Assembly: GCA_019347775.1 (NCBI GenBank)
Contig: JAHWKP010000016.1
Span: 1-16,477, forward strand
DNA: 16,477 bases
Source: Actinomycetota bacterium
GTDB lineage: Bacteria; Actinomycetota; Acidimicrobiia; Acidimicrobiales; JAHWKP01
Direction of reading: 5' to 3'
In this document: one piece after another, positions 13,706 through 16,477 of the stretch
How the letters are laid out: each line of letters starts with the position of its first letter
Numbering within the stretch: the stretch's first letter is position 1
The notes under the pieces: generated by a model
The model's input: only the letters and a program-made list of their open reading frames with translations
Told to the model about the DNA's origin: nothing
Databases searched by the model: none
Program-made: the position numbers and the translations under genes

Positions 13706-15682
13706 TCAGGACGCGACCGACCCTTCTTCGGCCTGTGGGTGATTCGAAAGCACGACCACCTCGGAGGGCGCAACGTCACGAAGCTCCACGTAGGCCGACC
13801 CGTGAGCGCTTCGCTTCACGGGAACGGTCGATCCAAGGCGGTGATCACCAGGGCCACCAGTGGTGTCAGCGGCCTCGGCCGTGTGGAGGATCACCGACAA
13901 CGACGAGCCCGGCGGATTGAGCGCGGCATCGACGAGGACGTCTCCACCGCGGGCCTCGTTGCCGTTGGCGTTAACCACGCAGATCGCCTCCTCGTCGTCG
14001 AGGATGCGCGACCAGGCGATGAGCTCACCGGGACCGGGCAGCGAGAAGGGCCCGTCGAACAGCGAGATCGGTCGTAGATACTGCCGTCCGTGGCGCAGGA
14101 CCGGGTGGTTGCTGCGCGTCGTCGCCATGGCGGCGATGCGGGCATAGGCGCCGTGCGTGACGTCAAAGCAGTGATGTCCGGCGGTTCCGAAGGGCCCGAA
14201 GCCGGGAAGGTCGGCGTCGAGCCCGTGCGGGGCGGGCTCCAGCCCCTGTCGTCCGGCCTTGCGCGGGTGGTCCGGGCCGAACATCGCCTCTCGCAGGTAA
14301 CGGTCGGAGTGCTTCCAGTCAGGAAGGAACTGCCGCTCGGAGGGCTCCGGCCCGGCCAGGGCCTGCTCCGTCCCGTAGTAGATGCAAGGGATTCCCAGTG
14401 TGAACAACTGGAGTGCCACGCCGGCCACCACCTGGTGTTCCGAGGGAGCCTCACTCGAAAAGCGGATCTTCTCACCGAAGACGTGGTCGTGGTCATCGAG
14501 GATGGAGACATGCCGGTCTCCGAGAGCGCGATGTGAACCCATCACTACCCGCTCTGGCTCGAAGCTGTTGAAGTATGAGCTCGGCTCGAGCAAGCCTTTG
14601 GCGACGCCGACGAGTGCGAGCCTCGTCTCGCCGATGTCGAGCGCAGCGTTCAGGTTCCGGGTAAGGGCGTCGAGGTAACCGTCCTGAGCGAAGTCTCCGC
14701 CGGCGACCTCCGCCAATAGGAGAAAGTTGTGCATGTCGAGGTTGCTGGCGAACTCCTTGATGGTGCCGCAGAAGTTCCGAGCCTCCTCGAATGAGACGTG
14801 CTTGAGGGTGTCGATCCGGAACCCGTCGCAACCCGTGAGGGCGATCCAGTACTTGTAGCAGCGCGCCAGGTCCGAGAGGAGCCCCGGGGCCTGGAGCCGG
14901 AAGTCCCGGAGGGTTATGAAGTCGGTCCGCTTGTGCTCGGCCTCAGGGTCGCCGATGTCACCAGAGCCCAGGTCGCCGGCGCCGGCGCCGGTGTAGCGGT
15001 CCTCCTGGCGCAACTCTTCAGGCCACACGCCGTCCTCGCCACCTTCGATGGTGTCCGTGGCGTGCCCTTCGAGATCACACCAGGAGCCGAACGGATACCG
15101 GCCTCGGGTGTAGCTGGGCGTGAGTGCGCCGCCAGGCGAGTCCGGCGGGTACAGCCAGTTGCTGCCGGAGTGGTTGAAAATGATGTCGAGGATGACCCGC
15201 ATGTCGAGCTGGTGAGCGGCATCGACCAGATCGACGAGGTCACGACGGTCGCCGAAGCGGGGATCGACGTCGAGAAAGTCCTGGATGCCGTAGCCGTGGT
15301 AGCTGTCGAGGTGGCCCCGCTGTTTGAACACCGGACCGAGCCAGACGGCGGTGACCCCCAGCCGCTTCAAATATTCGAGCTTCGAAGCAACACCGGCGAG
15401 CGTGCCTCCTTGCCAGCGCTGCGCGCCGGACTCGGCCCACCGGTCCCACCGCCACCGTTGTCCATCCGAAAGCGGGGGCCGGGCGGCATCGAGGTTGGTC
15501 CGGTCCAGCAATGGCCGCTCGTCCTCCCGACCGTCACTGAAGCGATCGGGGAGTAGGAAATAGATGATCTCGTCCCGCCAGGAGACCGGCGAGGGCATGT
15601 ACTGCTGCTTCCGGGGAAGCGAAAGCCCTCGATGCAGGCTCGCCGGCCGATCGTGCTTCAGCGCCTGCTCAGCGAACGACAT
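13706..15682 (-). CDS. GH13 alpha-amylase-family enzyme (658 aa)
   Basis: This is a retaining alpha-glucan-acting enzyme with a (beta/alpha)8 barrel. The early barrel reads LKRLGVTAVWLGPVF and SYHGYGIQDF. The conserved regions are region I DIIFNH (166-171), region II GFRIDTLKH with nucleophile D291, region III LLAEVAGG with acid/base E325, and region IV ILDDHDHVFG with transition-state D399. Region IV has DDHD where FxxNHD is common. No signal peptide is present, so it acts in the cytoplasm on glycogen, maltodextrin or a related sugar; hydrolase versus transglycosylase cannot be decided. Start ATG 15682 (MSFAEQALKH) lacks a clear ribosome binding site and may be leaderless; ATG 15598 (MPSPVSWRDE) is an alternative. 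The C-terminal beta domain ends in YVELRDVAPSEVVVLSN. Confidence 0.9.
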   Translation of the reverse strand: MSFAEQALKHDRPASLHRGLSLPRKQQYMPSPVSWRDEIIYFLLPDRFSDGREDERPLLDRTNLDAARPPLSDGQRWRWDRWAESGAQRWQGGTLAGVASKLEYLKRLGVTAVWLGPVFKQRGHLDSYHGYGIQDFLDVDPRFGDRRDLVDLVDAAHQLDMRVILDIIFNHSGSNWLYPPDSPGGALTPSYTRGRYPFGSWCDLEGHATDTIEGGEDGVWPEELRQEDRYTGAGAGDLGSGDIGDPEAEHKRTDFITLRDFRLQAPGLLSDLARCYKYWIALTGCDGFRIDTLKHVSFEEARNFCGTIKEFASNLDMHNFLLLAEVAGGDFAQDGYLDALTRNLNAALDIGETRLALVGVAKGLLEPSSYFNSFEPERVVMGSHRALGDRHVSILDDHDHVFGEKIRFSSEAPSEHQVVAGVALQLFTLGIPCIYYGTEQALAGPEPSERQFLPDWKHSDRYLREAMFGPDHPRKAGRQGLEPAPHGLDADLPGFGPFGTAGHHCFDVTHGAYARIAAMATTRSNHPVLRHGRQYLRPISLFDGPFSLPGPGELIAWSRILDDEEAICVVNANGNEARGGDVLVDAALNPPGSSLSVILHTAEAADTTGGPGDHRLGSTVPVKRSAHGSAYVELRDVAPSEVVVLSNHPQAEEGSVAS

Positions 15683-15865
15683 GGTCTGAACCGTACGCCC
15701 TCGTCCAAGGCCTGTACACAGGCGGAGACGCACAGCCATGAACAAGAAGCGGAAGGGAATCGCTGCTGCCACCGCATGCAGCTCTTGACGTGCATGGCCC
15801 TCGCTAACCACCAGTCAGCTCGCGGAGCGTGGCCGCAAGCCCGACGCCTTCTGGGTCCCGCGCCG

Positions 15866-15908
15866 GGAAGGGTGCTGGTCCCTTCCGCATGACCGCGGGT
15901 CGGCGGTC
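15866..15908 (-). terminator. Tandem hairpins at the end of the aldo/keto reductase gene
   Basis: Two perfect inverted repeats lie side by side: GACCGC-(6)-GCGGTC at 15891-15908, overlapping the stop codon, and GGAAGGG-(7)-CCCTTCC at 15866-15886. Read on the minus strand they follow the aldo/keto reductase and precede the GH13 promoter region, a position suited to termination. There is no T tract. Confidence 0.4.
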
Positions 15909-16477
15909 AGAGGATCTCGAGGGGCCGCCGCTCGGCGGGCGGCGGGAAGGCCTGGTCGAGGTCGGCCAGGTCCTCATCGGTGAGCTGGAGGTCGAGGGCC
16001 CGACGGTTCTCCCGCACGTGCCCGGGCGTGCCGGCCTTGGGGATGGCGTTGACGCCGTCGTGGCGAAGTACCCAGGCGAGAGCGACCTGGGCCGAGCTGG
16101 CGCCGTGCCGGCCGGCCACGGTCTGGACCACGCGATGTCCGAGCAGGCGGCCCTGGTCGAGCGGCGAGTAGGCCATCACGGGGATGCCCCGGGCCAGGCA
16201 GTAGGGCAGGAGGTCATGCTCGATGCCACGACGGGCCAGGCTGTAGGCCACCTGGTCGGTGGCCACGGCGCCAACGACGGGGAGATCGGCCAGCTCTTCC
16301 ATGTCGGAGACGTCGAAGTTGCTCACGCCCCAGTGGCGGACCTTGCCGTCGTGGACGAGGCGGGTGAAGGCGTCGACGGTCTCGCCCAGAGGGGTGGAGC
16401 CACGCCAGTGCAGGAGGTAGAGGTCGAGGCGATCGGTGCCGAGCCGGCGGAGGCTGCCCTCGCAGGCCCGGGCGGTT
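15907..16477 (-). CDS. Aldo/keto reductase, 3' part (189 residues visible)
   Basis: This is an NADP(H)-dependent oxidoreductase of the AKR superfamily reducing carbonyls to alcohols. The frame is open to the right edge, so the N-terminal third, with the catalytic Asp-Tyr-Lys, lies outside. Visible are LRRLGTDRLDLYLLHW, which carries the conserved active-site His of the tetrad; GKVRHWGVSNF; the Q/N-containing strand DQVAYSL; GIPVMAYSPLDQGRLL; and the cofactor-binding end AIPKAGTPGHVRENRRAL. The tail LTDEDLADLDQAFPPP is normal, so the 3' end is complete. Substrate is not predictable. Hairpins follow the stop codon. Confidence 0.9.
   Translation of the reverse strand, partial: TARACEGSLRRLGTDRLDLYLLHWRGSTPLGETVDAFTRLVHDGKVRHWGVSNFDVSDMEELADLPVVGAVATDQVAYSLARRGIEHDLLPYCLARGIPVMAYSPLDQGRLLGHRVVQTVAGRHGASSAQVALAWVLRHDGVNAIPKAGTPGHVRENRRALDLQLTDEDLADLDQAFPPPAERRPLEIL

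Overview
The window reads as chromosomal DNA of a high-GC actinomycete. The evidence is the strong G/C bias at third codon positions, the many GTG starts, an Lsr2-type nucleoid protein, an ECF sigma factor paired with an HxxxCxxC (ZAS) anti-sigma factor, and an apparently leaderless gene. Nothing here fixes the genus, and I saw no insertion sequence, phage gene, CRISPR array, tRNA or rRNA.

Layout. (1) 1-765 (+): 3' part of an oligopeptide/dipeptide ABC transporter ATPase, with an odd N-terminal edge. (2) 934-1434 (-) encodes a small membrane protein, divergent from a GH15 glucoamylase/trehalase-type enzyme at 1740-3542 (+). (3) 3676-6077 (-): an ECF sigma factor and its zinc anti-sigma factor overlap by ATGA, and a FAD/NAD(P) disulfide oxidoreductase follows on the same strand. 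A four-helix membrane protein (6375-6908, +) diverges from the sigma gene. (4) 6909-7888: about 980 bp without a convincing gene. (5) 7889-8278 (+): a cysteine-containing Lsr2-like protein. (6) 8498-12770 (-): a three-gene operon, cytochrome P450, then an uncharacterised internally duplicated protein, then a DyP-type heme peroxidase. (7) 12771-13705: mostly empty, with a 55-residue membrane protein and a possible 52-residue leaderless ORF. (8) 13706-15682 (-): a cytoplasmic GH13 alpha-amylase-family enzyme. (9) 15907-16477 (-): 3' part of an aldo/keto reductase.

Two groups look functionally coherent. The first is a redox-stress module. Candidate SigR-like promoters (GGAAT or GGAAC, 18-nt spacer, GTT) lie upstream of the sigma gene itself, the divergent membrane protein and the disulfide oxidoreductase, so these genes may form a local thiol-stress regulon controlled by the zinc anti-sigma factor. 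The second is the P450/duplicated protein/DyP operon, which joins two heme oxidants to an uncharacterised protein whose two ~100-residue repeats resemble each other and may share the ferredoxin-like architecture of DyP enzymes. This is the best candidate for an undescribed system. GH15 and GH13 enzymes at both ends suggest alpha-glucan or trehalose turnover, but they are not in one operon.
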